From Amycolatopsis oliviviridis (GTDB lineage: Bacteria > Actinomycetota > Actinomycetes > Mycobacteriales > Pseudonocardiaceae), in assembly GCF_014654365.1 (NCBI RefSeq), contig NZ_BNAY01000003.1, positions 868,001 to 932,000 on the forward strand: a DNA stretch of 64,000 nucleotides, given 5' to 3'. Positions 8,931 to 17,855 of the stretch are shown in pieces. The first letter of the stretch is position 1; each line of letters opens with the position of its first letter. The notes below the pieces were generated by a model. It was not told where the DNA came from. It saw only the letters and a program-made list of their open reading frames with translations, and searched no databases. The position numbers were made by a program, and so were the translations under genes.

Positions 8931-9041
8931 GTGCAGACAATTTTCGAGACAGATCCGGCGACTCGGGCCGACGCCGTGATCACCGGAGCGGCTTTGTCCA
9001 TTGTGGATGGTGACCGGGACCGGACCGGGCGGGCGTCGTGA
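8931..9041 (+). CDS. Possible 36-residue leader ORF coupled to the LuxR-type regulator
   Basis: A GTG start at 8931 sits 10 nt after GGGGGG (8915-8920) and opens a 36-codon frame (VQTIFETDPATRADAV...) whose TGA stop overlaps the regulator start as GTGA at 9038-9041. The regulator GTG itself has a weaker ribosome site, so translation may be coupled through this frame. No homologue is recognised. It may be a true small protein, a leader peptide, or chance. Confidence 0.35.
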   Translation: MQTIFETDPATRADAVITGAALSIVDGDRDRTGRAS

Positions 9042-10600
9042 TCACGGACTCGGAGTTCGGCGATGTCCTGTCGCCCGGCAGGCTGCTCCCCGAGGCGGAG
9101 CGAATCCTGGTCAAGCTGGACCTCGACATGGCCAAGGCGATGGCGACGACGGCGCAGCACCTCCACGGTGACGGCGATTCGGCCGACCTTCTCGCGGCCG
9201 AAGTGCTGGTACGGCGGGGTCTTTACCGGTACGCGGGCGAGGTACTGCCCCACCGCCCGCCGGACAACGCCCCGCTGGAGCGCCGGACCCGCTGGGCGGT
9301 GACCGCGGCGGCCATCCAGTACTGGGGAGCGGGTGACGTCGAGGCCGCGCACCGGGTGCTGGCCGACGTCGGCGGTCCGGTGACCGAGGCGCACCGCGCC
9401 GGCCTGCTGCTGCTGGACGGCTCCACCCGTGCGGCACTGGCCGCGGGCGAGAAAGTGTTGCGGGAACAGTGTTTGCCCGACGGGGCGATCCGGCCCGCGG
9501 TGATCGCGGTGGTCGTCGCGGCCGCTCTGTCGGGACGGTTCGACCGGGCGCTGGCGGCGGTCGACCGGGCGGGCCCCGGCAGTCACCGCTCCGCCGAAAT
9601 CGGTTACGCGCATTGCTTCGCGTCGCTGATGTCGGGCCAGGTGCGGCAAGCGTCCCGGCTGGCCGAGGACGGCTACCGGGACGCGGTGGCCGCCGGGAAC
9701 GTCGCGGTGGCCGCCGGCTGGCTGGCGCTGCGCGGCCAGGTCGCCAAGACACGGGGCGACCTGGCGGGCGCGATCGCCGATCTGGCGACCGCTTCGCGCC
9801 TGTTCGACGGCGGCAACTCGTGCTTCCTGCAGCCGCCGTGCCTCGCCGAACTCGCCGGGGCCCGCGCCATGTTCGGCGATCAGACCGGCGCACGGCAGAC
9901 CCGGCAGCTCGTCGCCGACCGGGCGTTCGAGAGCCGTCTGTTCGCGCCGTGGCTGGCATTGAGCCAGGCGTGGATCACGGCCGCGGGCGGGGACACCACG
10001 CTCGCCGCCCGGCAGGCCCGCGACGCGGCCGACATCGCCATGGCCTCGGGTCAGTACGCCGTCGAGGCCGTGGCGCGCTACGACGTGGCCCGGCTCGGGA
10101 ATCCCAACGCGGTAAGGCATCGCCTCGCCGCGCTCGCCGGGGTGGTGCAGGGGCCGGTCGTGCCCGCCATGGCGGGCGCCGCGGCCGCGCTGGCCCGGTC
10201 CGATCCCGGGGCCTTGGACGCCGCCACGGCGAAGTTCACCGAACTCGGGATGGACCTGCTCGCCGCGGAGACCGCCACCGCCGCGGGAGCGGCCGCGCTG
10301 CGGCACACCGCCACGCCGCCCGGCTCGGTCGTGTGTCCTGACGCGAAGACCCCGCTGCTGCGGCTCACCGCCCCGCTGGTCGAGCTGACCAGACGCGAGC
10401 GGGAGGTCGCGCTGCTGGCCGCCAACGGCTTCACCAGCCCCGCCATCGGGAACCGGCTGGGGCTGTCCGTCCGCACCGTCGACAACTATCTGGGCCGCGC
10501 CTACCAGAAGCTCGGGGTGACCAGCCGCCGCGATCTGGCCCCGCTGGTCGTCGGAGACCGTCCACAACCATCGATCCACGCCGAAGGAGAGCACCGATGA
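9038..10600 (+). CDS. LuxR-family transcriptional regulator (cluster-situated)
   Basis: A 520-residue protein. The C-terminal 70 residues form a LuxR/NarL-type helix-turn-helix: ELTRREREVALLAANG, then SPAIGNRLGLSVRTVDNYL and YQKLGV. The long N-terminal part is Ala-rich and helical like the TPR-type region of large LuxR (LAL) regulators, but no Walker A ATPase motif is visible, so it is a shortened LAL-type or helical-sensor LuxR. It is the first long gene of a plus-strand operon with two methyltransferases and is the obvious candidate activator of the NRPS/PKS cluster. Confidence 0.85.
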   Translation: MITDSEFGDVLSPGRLLPEAERILVKLDLDMAKAMATTAQHLHGDGDSADLLAAEVLVRRGLYRYAGEVLPHRPPDNAPLERRTRWAVTAAAIQYWGAGDVEAAHRVLADVGGPVTEAHRAGLLLLDGSTRAALAAGEKVLREQCLPDGAIRPAVIAVVVAAALSGRFDRALAAVDRAGPGSHRSAEIGYAHCFASLMSGQVRQASRLAEDGYRDAVAAGNVAVAAGWLALRGQVAKTRGDLAGAIADLATASRLFDGGNSCFLQPPCLAELAGARAMFGDQTGARQTRQLVADRAFESRLFAPWLALSQAWITAAGGDTTLAARQARDAADIAMASGQYAVEAVARYDVARLGNPNAVRHRLAALAGVVQGPVVPAMAGAAAALARSDPGALDAATAKFTELGMDLLAAETATAAGAAALRHTATPPGSVVCPDAKTPLLRLTAPLVELTRREREVALLAANGFTSPAIGNRLGLSVRTVDNYLGRAYQKLGVTSRRDLAPLVVGDRPQPSIHAEGEHR

Positions 10601-11412
10601 CGTCCATGAGCGACCTCGACAAGATCTCGGCCAATCAAGAGGGGTTCAACCTCCGGGCGCGAGCGCATCTGCAATCGTCGTACTACGACGTCGAAAGGTT
10701 CAAGCAGGGCTACAACATGCTGCGCAAGCTGGAGCAGGAGGAGCTGGGCGACGTCAGCGGCCAGTCCCTGCTGGAACTCCAGTGCCACATCGGCGTCAAC
10801 TCGCTTTCGCTCGCCCGCATGGGCGCCCGGGTGACCGGCACCGACATCTCGGACGAGGCGATCGACATCGCCCGTGATCTCGCGGAGGAACTCGACCTCG
10901 ACGCGAAGTTCGTCCAGGCGAACCTCTACGACCTGCCCAAGGTGCTCGACGGCGAGTTCGACCGGGTGTTCACCGGCTACGGCACGCTCTCGTTCCTGCC
11001 CGACATCCGCGGCTGGGCCGAGGTGGCGTCGCGGTACGTCAAACCGGGCGGCACCCTCACGATCGTGGAGATCCACCCGATCCTCAACCTCTTCGACTCC
11101 GTCGACGGGGAACTGCGGGTGACCCGCTCGCTGTTCGAATCCCGGCAGGTGCACCACGAGATGTCCGCGAGCTACGCCGACCGGATCGAGGACGAGGTGG
11201 CGGTGGAGACGCACAGCATCTACGGCTGGCGGTGGACCGTGGAAGAGGTGGTGAACGCGCTCATCGACGTCGGCATGACCATCGAGCGCCTCCGCGAGGT
11301 GCCCTACGACGCGCGGCAGCGGCTCCCGCTGATGGTGCCCGACGGCGACCACAACTGGCGGATCCCGGGCGACCCGATCCCGCTGTCGTTCGCCTGCGTC
11401 GCGAGGCGGTGA
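10597..11412 (+). CDS. Class I SAM-dependent methyltransferase
   Basis: A 271-residue methyltransferase with a Rossmann SAM-binding core: LLELQCHIGVNSLSLARMG is motif I, VTGTDIS carries the acidic ribose ligand, and FDRVFTGYGTLSFLPD is motif II/post-II. The start overlaps the LuxR stop as ATGA, so it belongs to the same operon. The substrate (N- or O-methylation of the peptide-polyketide, or another site) cannot be read from sequence. It is distinct from the following FkbG-like O-methyltransferase. Confidence 0.85.
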   Translation: MTSMSDLDKISANQEGFNLRARAHLQSSYYDVERFKQGYNMLRKLEQEELGDVSGQSLLELQCHIGVNSLSLARMGARVTGTDISDEAIDIARDLAEELDLDAKFVQANLYDLPKVLDGEFDRVFTGYGTLSFLPDIRGWAEVASRYVKPGGTLTIVEIHPILNLFDSVDGELRVTRSLFESRQVHHEMSASYADRIEDEVAVETHSIYGWRWTVEEVVNALIDVGMTIERLREVPYDARQRLPLMVPDGDHNWRIPGDPIPLSFACVARR

Positions 11413-11419
11413 CCACGAC

Positions 11420-12082
11420 ATGGCAGATCAGATCGTGGCGACGCCGGAACTCCGCGAATACGTCCGGGCCATGTCCCTGCGGGAAGATCCGATCCTGGCC
11501 GGGCTGAGGACGGAGACCGCGGGGCTGCCGGGCGGGGTGGCCATGCAGGTCATGGCCGAGGAGGGCCAGCTGCTGACGCTGCTCGCCGGGCTGTCCGGTG
11601 CCCGCTCGGTACTGGAGATCGGCACCTTCACCGGCTACAGCACGCTGTGCCTGGCGCGGGCGGTGCCGCCGGACGGCACGGTCGTCACCCTCGACCGGGA
11701 CGGACGGTGGCCGGCGATCGGCGTCGACTACTGGCGGCGTGCCGAAGTCGACGAACGCATCGAGGTCCGGATCGGTGACGCGACGAAAACTCTCGCCGCC
11801 CTCGCGGAGGAGCGGGGCGGCGAGAGTTTCGACTTCGTGTTCATCGACGCGGACAAGGCCAACTACGGGGCCTACTTCGAGGCCTCGCTCGGCCTTGTCC
11901 GGCGGGGAGGGCTGATCGTCATCGACAACACGCTCTTCTTCGGCCGGGTGATCGACCCCGCGAGCCAGGATCCGGACACCGTCGCGATCCGGGCGTTCAA
12001 CGCGGCGGTGCGCGACGACCCGCGAGTCGATGTCTCGATGCTCACGATGGCCGACGGAATCACCCTCGCCCGGAAGAAGTGA
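11420..12082 (+). CDS. fkbG: FkbG-like O-methyltransferase for methoxymalonyl-ACP
   Basis: A 220-residue class I O-methyltransferase of the caffeoyl-CoA/catechol type: SVLEIGTFTGYSTLCLA is motif I, FDFVFIDADKANYGAYFE carries the metal-binding Asp, and LIVIDNTLFFGRV holds the second metal site. FkbG enzymes of FK520-type clusters belong to this family and O-methylate hydroxymalonyl-ACP. It ends at 12082 directly against the end of fkbH on the other strand, completing a set of fkbG, H, I, J and K equivalents. A free catechol as substrate is the main alternative. Confidence 0.8.
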   Translation: MADQIVATPELREYVRAMSLREDPILAGLRTETAGLPGGVAMQVMAEEGQLLTLLAGLSGARSVLEIGTFTGYSTLCLARAVPPDGTVVTLDRDGRWPAIGVDYWRRAEVDERIEVRIGDATKTLAALAEERGGESFDFVFIDADKANYGAYFEASLGLVRRGGLIVIDNTLFFGRVIDPASQDPDTVAIRAFNAAVRDDPRVDVSMLTMADGITLARKK

Positions 12083-13159
12083 TCAGGTCGTGGACAACCG
12101 GACAGCGGAGAGACGCAGCGTGCCGGGCGCCGGTCTCGGTGCCGGCGTGAGGTGCAGGCGCCGCGTCTCCCCGCTGTCCGGCGACGGCAGTCCGGCGACA
12201 CACGCGCAGTGCTCGTCGGTGAACCCGGCGAACCGGTACGCGACTTCCATGATCCGGTTCCGCGCGGTCGGCCGGAAGTCCGCGACCAGATGGGCCCCGG
12301 CCGACGCGGCCTCGTCGACCAGCCAGTTCAGCACGGTGGCGCCGGCACCGAAGGAGACGACCCGGCACGAGGTGGCCAGGAGCTTCAGGTGCCACACCTC
12401 GGGACCGGTCTCCAGCAGCGCGACACCGACGGCGCCGTGCGAGCCGAAGCGGTCGCTCATGGTCACCGCGAGGACCTCGTGACGCGGGTCGTCCAGGAGC
12501 GCGCGCAGATCGGCGTCGGAGTAGTGCACACCGGTCGCGTTCATCTGGCTCGTCCGCAGGGTCAGCTCCTCCATCCGGGACAGGTCCCCGGCGGTGGCCC
12601 GGCCGATCTCCATCACGAGTTCCAGCGAACGCAGGAACTCCTCCGACGGCCCGTCGAACGACTCCTGCTCGGCCTGGCGCCGCACGTTCGCCTGGTACAT
12701 CTGGCGTCGGCGGCGCGAATCGACCGTCACCGTCGCCGGGTTGAACTCGGGCAGCGAAAGCAGGCCGGGAATCGACTCGGCCGGATAGGAACGCACCTCC
12801 GGCAGATGGAACTCCACCTCGGCGCGTTCCGCCGGCTGGTCGTCGACGAAGGCGATCGTGCCGTGGGCGAACTTCAGTTCGTCGGCGATCTCCCGGACCG
12901 ACGCCGATTTCGGGCCCCAGCCGATCTTCGCGACCACGAAGTACTCGGCGACACCGAGGGCTTCCAGGCGCTCCCAGGCGGGATCGTGGTCGTTCTTGCT
13001 GGCGACCGCCTGCAGGATGCCGCGTGAGTCGAGTTTCAGGATGGTCTCGTGGACGTGGTCGTCGATGACCACGTCGTCCCCTTCGAGCAGGGTGCCTTTC
13101 CACAGCGTGTTGTCCAGGTCCCAGACGACACATTTGACGGTGGTGATCGGTTCGTTCAT
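12083..13159 (-). CDS. fkbH: FkbH-like HAD-IIIC glyceryl transferase/phosphatase
   Basis: A 358-residue two-domain protein. The N-terminal HAD domain shows VWDLDNTLWKG (DxDxT nucleophile loop), ASKND, GPKSAS and FVDDQPAERAEV. The C-terminal half is the GNAT-like domain typical of FkbH, with TSCRVVSFGAG holding a conserved Cys. FkbH takes 1,3-bisphosphoglycerate, removes a phosphate and loads the glyceryl unit onto a stand-alone ACP, the first step to methoxymalonyl-ACP. The start at 13159 overlaps the stop of the acyl-CoA dehydrogenase gene (ATGA). Confidence 0.93.
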   Translation of the reverse strand: MNEPITTVKCVVWDLDNTLWKGTLLEGDDVVIDDHVHETILKLDSRGILQAVASKNDHDPAWERLEALGVAEYFVVAKIGWGPKSASVREIADELKFAHGTIAFVDDQPAERAEVEFHLPEVRSYPAESIPGLLSLPEFNPATVTVDSRRRRQMYQANVRRQAEQESFDGPSEEFLRSLELVMEIGRATAGDLSRMEELTLRTSQMNATGVHYSDADLRALLDDPRHEVLAVTMSDRFGSHGAVGVALLETGPEVWHLKLLATSCRVVSFGAGATVLNWLVDEAASAGAHLVADFRPTARNRIMEVAYRFAGFTDEHCACVAGLPSPDSGETRRLHLTPAPRPAPGTLRLSAVRLSTT

Positions 13160-14289
13160 CGCGCCTCCTGCCGGACTGTGCCGGTCCCGCTCGCCAGGGC
13201 GTGCCTGGCCAGCTCCAGCTGGCATATCTCGCTGCTGCCTTCGATGATTTCCATCAGCTTCGCGTCCCGGTAGGCGCGGGCGACGACGTGGCCGTCCGAC
13301 GCGCCGGCCGAGGCCATGATCTGCATGGCCGACGTCGTCCCGCGCACGGCCTCGGTCGCGCTCACGTGTTTCGCGAGGACAGTGGCGATCACGACGTCCG
13401 GCGAGCCCGATTCCCAGCACTCGCTCGCGTTCCGGCACACCGCGGTCGCGACCTGCTCCGCGGCGTAGAGCTCGGCGACCCGGCGGGAGACCAGCTGGTG
13501 CTCCGCGATCGGTTTGCCGAACTGCCTTCGTGATCTCGCGTGTTCGGTCACCGCGCCGAGACAGCCGCGCAGGATGCCGGCACAGCCCCAGGCCACCGAC
13601 ATCCGGCCGTAGGACAGGGCCGTCGTCACCAGCATCGGCAGCGACAGCCCGATCCCGCCGAGGACGTTCGCGGCGGGCACGCGGACGCCGTCCAACCGGA
13701 CGTTCGCGTGCCCCGCCGCACGACAGCCGATCGGGTGCGGGATCTTCTCGATCCGCACCCCTTCGGCGTCCGTCGGCACGACGACCGCCGCCGCGCCGTC
13801 GCCTGCTTTCCCGATGACGACGATCAAGTCGGCGTAGGCCGCGGCGGTGATCCACGTCTTGCCGCCGTCGACGATGACGGTGTCCCCGTCGAAGCGCAGC
13901 CCGGTGGTCATCGCGCCGAGATCGCTGCCCGCGTCCGGTTCGCTGAAGGCGACGGCCGCGAGCCCGCCGCCGGTCAGCCGCGGCAGGAACCGGGCCCGCT
14001 GTTCCCGGGTGCCGAGGCGTTGCACCGTCCACGCCGCCATGCCCTGCGAGGTCATCACACTCCGCAGGGAACTGCACAGGCTGCCGGCGTGGGCGGTGAG
14101 CCGCCCGTTCTCCAGGCTGCCCAGGCCGAGCCCGCCGTACTGTTCCCGCACTTCGGCACAGAGCACGCCCTCGGCACCGAGTCCACTGAGGACGGTGCGT
14201 GGGATCTCACCGTCGAGATCCCACGCACCGGCTTCGTCTTCGACCAGCCGCCAGACATCCTTGTGGAGTAAGGAGACCCCGTCAGACAT
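13156..14289 (-). CDS. fkbI: FkbI-like acyl-ACP dehydrogenase (methoxymalonyl pathway)
   Basis: A 377-residue FAD enzyme of the acyl-CoA dehydrogenase family. AFSEPDAGSDLGAMTT is the family signature near residue 115, GGKTWITAAAYAD the adjacent FAD/substrate stretch, and the C-terminal helical domain ends with YRDAKLMEIIEGSSEI, another signature. In the methoxymalonyl route FkbI oxidises the ACP-bound intermediate to the aldehyde or acid level together with FkbK. It overlaps the ACP gene by 8 nt and fkbH by 4 nt. Confidence 0.92.
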   Translation of the reverse strand: MSDGVSLLHKDVWRLVEDEAGAWDLDGEIPRTVLSGLGAEGVLCAEVREQYGGLGLGSLENGRLTAHAGSLCSSLRSVMTSQGMAAWTVQRLGTREQRARFLPRLTGGGLAAVAFSEPDAGSDLGAMTTGLRFDGDTVIVDGGKTWITAAAYADLIVVIGKAGDGAAAVVVPTDAEGVRIEKIPHPIGCRAAGHANVRLDGVRVPAANVLGGIGLSLPMLVTTALSYGRMSVAWGCAGILRGCLGAVTEHARSRRQFGKPIAEHQLVSRRVAELYAAEQVATAVCRNASECWESGSPDVVIATVLAKHVSATEAVRGTTSAMQIMASAGASDGHVVARAYRDAKLMEIIEGSSEICQLELARHALASGTGTVRQEAR

Positions 14290-14578
14290 CGCTGTCGGCG
14301 GCAGACTCCGCCTGGAGCCGGCCGACGAGGGTGGCCATGCTCTTGACCGTGCAGAAGTTGGACAGCTGCAGGTCCGGCCCGGCGACGGTCACCGCGTAGG
14401 CCTGCTCCAGGAACATGACCAGCTGCATGGCGAACATGGAGTTGGCGACACCGGTGGCGAAGAGGTCCTGATCCACCTCGGGGGTGGTCCGGGTCTGCTC
14501 GGCCACGAACCGGGTGATCTCGTCGATGACGGCGTCCATTTCGAAGGGCGCCTTTGCGGTCTGCTGTTCCGGGGTCAT
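14282..14578 (-). CDS. fkbJ: FkbJ-like stand-alone acyl carrier protein
   Basis: A 98-residue acyl carrier protein. The motif GVANSMFAMQLVMFLE places the phosphopantetheine serine at residue 47. It lies between the fkbI- and fkbK-like genes, as in known methoxymalonyl-ACP operons, and should carry the glyceryl, hydroxymalonyl and methoxymalonyl units. It is the only ACP-type carrier in this cluster outside the NRPS PCPs, so it may also be the carrier on which the ketosynthase product is formed (see findings). Confidence 0.92.
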   Translation of the reverse strand: MTPEQQTAKAPFEMDAVIDEITRFVAEQTRTTPEVDQDLFATGVANSMFAMQLVMFLEQAYAVTVAGPDLQLSNFCTVKSMATLVGRLQAESAADSDV

Positions 14579-14580
14579 GA

Positions 14581-15429
14581 CTATGCCTCACTGTAGACGT
14601 AGAAACCGCGGCCGCTTTTACGGCCGAGTTCGCCTTTCCGAACCTTTTCGAGGAGAAGCTCACCGGGACGGCACCGCTCGTCGCCGGTCCGGGCGTACAG
14701 CGCTTCCAAGGCGTCGACGAGGTTGTCGATGCCGATCAGGTCCGCGGTGCGCAGCGGACCCGTCGGATGACCGAGACAGCCCTGCATCAGGGTGTCCACG
14801 TCCTCGACGGTGGCGGTGCCGGCACTGACCACCTGTGCCGCGTCGTTGATCATCGGGTGCAGGAGCCTGCTCGTCACGAACCCGGGCGCGTCCCGGACGA
14901 CCACCGGCTTCCTGCCGAGCCCGGTCAGCAGCGAGAGCACCGATTCGACGGTCTTGTCCGCGGTCCGCGGGCCGCGGATCACCTCGACCATCGAGATCAG
15001 GTACGCGGGATTCATGAAATGCGTGCCGATGAGGTCTTCCGGGCTTTTCACCCACGCCGCCATCTCGTCGATGGGTATGCCGGAAGTGTTGGAGATCACC
15101 GGGGTCCCGGGCCGGACCAGCGCCGAGACGGCGGTGAGCACTTCCGCTTTCTTCTCGGGCAGTTCGGTGACCGCCTCGATGACCGCCGTCGCGTCCGCGA
15201 CGTCGTCCAGCGAAAGTGTCGTGCGCAGCTTCGCCGGGGTGCGCCCGGGCGGGAGCGCACCCGTCAGCCGAGCGTGCCGCAGCCCGTTGGCGGACGCCGC
15301 GGCGGCGCGGTCCAGCACGCCCTCGTCGACGTCCACCAGTACGACCGGCACCCCGTGCCCGACGACGAGCGTCGAGATCCCGGTGCCCATGACACCCGCG
15401 CCTACGATGGCAATGAGTGGCTCGTCCAT
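14581..15429 (-). CDS. fkbK: FkbK-like 3-hydroxyacyl-CoA dehydrogenase
   Basis: A 282-residue dehydrogenase. The NAD site IAIVGAGVMGTGISTL opens the protein, IEAVTELPEKKAEV and ISNTSGIPIDEMA are typical of the 3-hydroxyacyl-CoA dehydrogenase N domain, and RPGELLLEKVRKGELGRKSGRGFY closes the C domain. In the methoxymalonyl pathway it oxidises glyceryl-ACP. The ATG at 15429 overlaps the end of the PKS gene by 28 nt, so it is translationally linked to the synthase. It is 2 nt from fkbJ. Confidence 0.92.
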   Translation of the reverse strand: MDEPLIAIVGAGVMGTGISTLVVGHGVPVVLVDVDEGVLDRAAAASANGLRHARLTGALPPGRTPAKLRTTLSLDDVADATAVIEAVTELPEKKAEVLTAVSALVRPGTPVISNTSGIPIDEMAAWVKSPEDLIGTHFMNPAYLISMVEVIRGPRTADKTVESVLSLLTGLGRKPVVVRDAPGFVTSRLLHPMINDAAQVVSAGTATVEDVDTLMQGCLGHPTGPLRTADLIGIDNLVDALEALYARTGDERCRPGELLLEKVRKGELGRKSGRGFYVYSEA

Positions 15430-17855
15430 GACGCCTCCTCCAGACCCAGTGGTTCGTAACTGCCGGAGTCCGGCCCGATCCAGTACCGGCGACGCTGGAA
15501 CTGGTAGCCCGGCAAAGAAACCCGCCGCGGTCGCGAAGCGCCGCGGAAAGCGTCCCAATCCATGTCCACAGTGGACTTCCACAGCTCTCCGGCGGCGTCG
15601 AGCAGGTCGGCGGCGCCGGATCGGTCCCCCGCCGGGGACGGCAGTGACGGCAAGGCCCTCAGCCCCGTCGTCTCCTGCCCCGTGACGATCTCGGTCAGCG
15701 TGCTGCCCGGCCCGACCTCCAGCAGGATCCGGCCGGGTTCACCGGCCAGCTCCCGCAGACCGTCGGCGAACCGGGCGGGCGCGCGGAAGTGGCGGGCCCA
15801 GTGCGCCGGCTCCGCGGCTTCCTCCGGGCCGATCCAGGTCCCGGTCGCCCCGGAGATGTAGGGCACCTGCGGCGGTTTGAGCTCGTGGCGCGCCACCACG
15901 GCGGCGAACTCGGACGCGTCCGAGCCGGGCACCCCGCCCGCCCCGGCGCGGGAACGGATCTCGGCGCCGGCGATCGTGACGGCGATGGCGTCCGCCAGGT
16001 CGATCACTCCCGCCAGGCAGGCCGCCACGTACTCGCCGTCGCCCTCACCGATCATCGCGGCGGGACGCACACCCCACGACTGCCACAACCGCGCGAGGGA
16101 CCACTGCAGGGAGAATGCCTCCGCCGCCGTGACCCGCACGTCGTTTCCGAGCAGTGGCCGCGAAAGTTCGGCGCAGCGGTCCATCTCCTCGGCGAAGACC
16201 GGCTCGTCGCGGTAGATCGCCGAAGCGGCGTCCGGCCGGTGCGAGCCGCTGCCCGGGAACATGAAGACCACCTGGCGGGCGGCCTTCCCGGCACCGCCGG
16301 TGTCCCGTGCCAACGTCCGGAGAGCGGCGATCGCCTCGTCCCGGTCGCGGCAGACCAGATGCCGCCGGAGCGGGAACCCACGCCTGCCGGTTTGCAGGGT
16401 GTAGGCGACGTCGGCGAGGTCGAGGTCGTCTTGGCGCTCCAGGCGGCCGGCGAGTTCGCCCGCCGCGTCCGCCAGGGCCTTCCCGGTACGCGCGGACAGC
16501 ACGAGCAACTGCCGGTCGCGGGCGTCCGGCGTGGCGGCCCGCCGCGTCGGCGCCTCCTGGAGCACCACGTGCGCGTTGGTGCCGCCGACCCCGAAGGCGC
16601 TGACACCGGCGCGGCGCGGCGTCGCGCCCCGCGACCAGGGACGGGCGGTGGTCGGGACGTAGAACGGGGTGCGGTCCAGTGTCAGGGCCGGATTGGGCGC
16701 GTCGAAGTTGATGCTCGGCGGGATCTCGCCGTGTTCGAGCGCCAGCACCGCCCTGGCGAAACCCGCCGCCCCGGCGGCGGCGTCCAGGTGACCGATGTTG
16801 GCCTTCACCGAACCGATCGCGCAGTACCCGCGCTCACGGGTGTCGAAGGCCTTGGTGAGCCCGGCCACCTCGATCGGGTCGCCGAGCGGGGTACCCGTGC
16901 CGTGCGCCTCGACGTAGCCGATGGTCTCCGACGGCACCCCGGCGACCGCGTGCGCGGTGGCGATCACCTCGGCCTGCGCCTGCGAGTTCGGCGCGCTGAA
17001 GCCGAACTTCGCCGAACCGTCGTTGTTGACCGCGGTCCCCATGATCAGCGCGCGGATGTGGTCGGAGTCCGCGAGCGCGTCGCTCAGCCTGCGGAGCGCC
17101 ACGATCGTGACGCCGTAGCCGGGGACGGTCCCGCTGGAGGCGGCGTCGAACGGACGGCAATGGCCGTCACGCGCGAAGATGCCGCCCGCGACCACCGGAT
17201 AGCCGCCGATCAGCGGGATGGGCAGCGCCACCCCGCCCGCCAGCGCCATGTCGCATTCGTGGCTCAGCAGTGCCTGGCAGGCGAGATGGATGGCCACCAG
17301 CGACGTGGAACAAGCCGTCTGGACGCTCATCGCGGGCCCGCGGAGGTCGCATAGGTACGCCGCCCTGGTCGCGAGGAAGTCCTTGTCGTTGTACGGCCGG
17401 GCGGAGAAGGCCGCCAGCGATTCCCGGAACCGCGCGTTCGCCAAGAGGTTCAGCGGCAGGTACTTGTTCGCGAAGCAGCCGCCGTAGACACCCACGGCGC
17501 CGTCGAACCGCGACGGGTCGTGCCCGGTGTCCTCCAGCGCGTGCCAGGCGCATTCGGCGAAAAGCCGTTGCTGCGGATCGCTGATCTCCGCCTGCCGCGT
17601 GTCGTATCCGAAGAACTCCGCGTCGAAGTGATCCGCGTTCTCGATCACCGCGGCGGCGGGCACGTAGTCGGGGTGGGCCACCATTTCCGCCGGCCAGCCG
17701 GCGTCGACCAGCTGCCGGGTGCTGAACCTGCTGACCGACTCGACGCCGTCCCGCTGGTTGCGCCAGAACTGTTCGATGGTGTCGGCTCCCGGCAACCGCC
17801 CGGCGAGCCCGACGACCGCGATCGGCTCGATCTTGTCTTCCATTCCGGTACTCAC
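15402..17855 (-). CDS. Type I PKS: ketosynthase with degenerate, shortened AT; no ACP
   Basis: An 817-residue polyketide synthase. The KS spans about residues 9-435 and looks active: TACSTS with Cys182, EAHGTG with His318, and NIGH with His356. The AT starts near residue 528 (VVFMFPGSGS), but the nucleophile motif GHSxGE is GEGDGE at 603-608, so the catalytic Ser is Gly605, and roughly 100 residues of the middle AT region are missing. It ends after the post-AT linker (LPGYQFQRRRYW) with no KR, ACP or TE. The GTG start overlaps the NRPS stop (GTGA). Extender and carrier must come in trans, presumably from the adjacent fkbG-K set. Confidence 0.93.
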   Translation of the reverse strand: MSTGMEDKIEPIAVVGLAGRLPGADTIEQFWRNQRDGVESVSRFSTRQLVDAGWPAEMVAHPDYVPAAAVIENADHFDAEFFGYDTRQAEISDPQQRLFAECAWHALEDTGHDPSRFDGAVGVYGGCFANKYLPLNLLANARFRESLAAFSARPYNDKDFLATRAAYLCDLRGPAMSVQTACSTSLVAIHLACQALLSHECDMALAGGVALPIPLIGGYPVVAGGIFARDGHCRPFDAASSGTVPGYGVTIVALRRLSDALADSDHIRALIMGTAVNNDGSAKFGFSAPNSQAQAEVIATAHAVAGVPSETIGYVEAHGTGTPLGDPIEVAGLTKAFDTRERGYCAIGSVKANIGHLDAAAGAAGFARAVLALEHGEIPPSINFDAPNPALTLDRTPFYVPTTARPWSRGATPRRAGVSAFGVGGTNAHVVLQEAPTRRAATPDARDRQLLVLSARTGKALADAAGELAGRLERQDDLDLADVAYTLQTGRRGFPLRRHLVCRDRDEAIAALRTLARDTGGAGKAARQVVFMFPGSGSHRPDAASAIYRDEPVFAEEMDRCAELSRPLLGNDVRVTAAEAFSLQWSLARLWQSWGVRPAAMIGEGDGEYVAACLAGVIDLADAIAVTIAGAEIRSRAGAGGVPGSDASEFAAVVARHELKPPQVPYISGATGTWIGPEEAAEPAHWARHFRAPARFADGLRELAGEPGRILLEVGPGSTLTEIVTGQETTGLRALPSLPSPAGDRSGAADLLDAAGELWKSTVDMDWDAFRGASRPRRVSLPGYQFQRRRYWIGPDSGSYEPLGLEEASWTSHSLPS

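Noticed and set aside
12083..14077. fkbH frame extending to 14077
   Set aside because: The upstream part lies over the fkbI-like gene and has no motif; the HAD domain begins right after the ATG at 13159.
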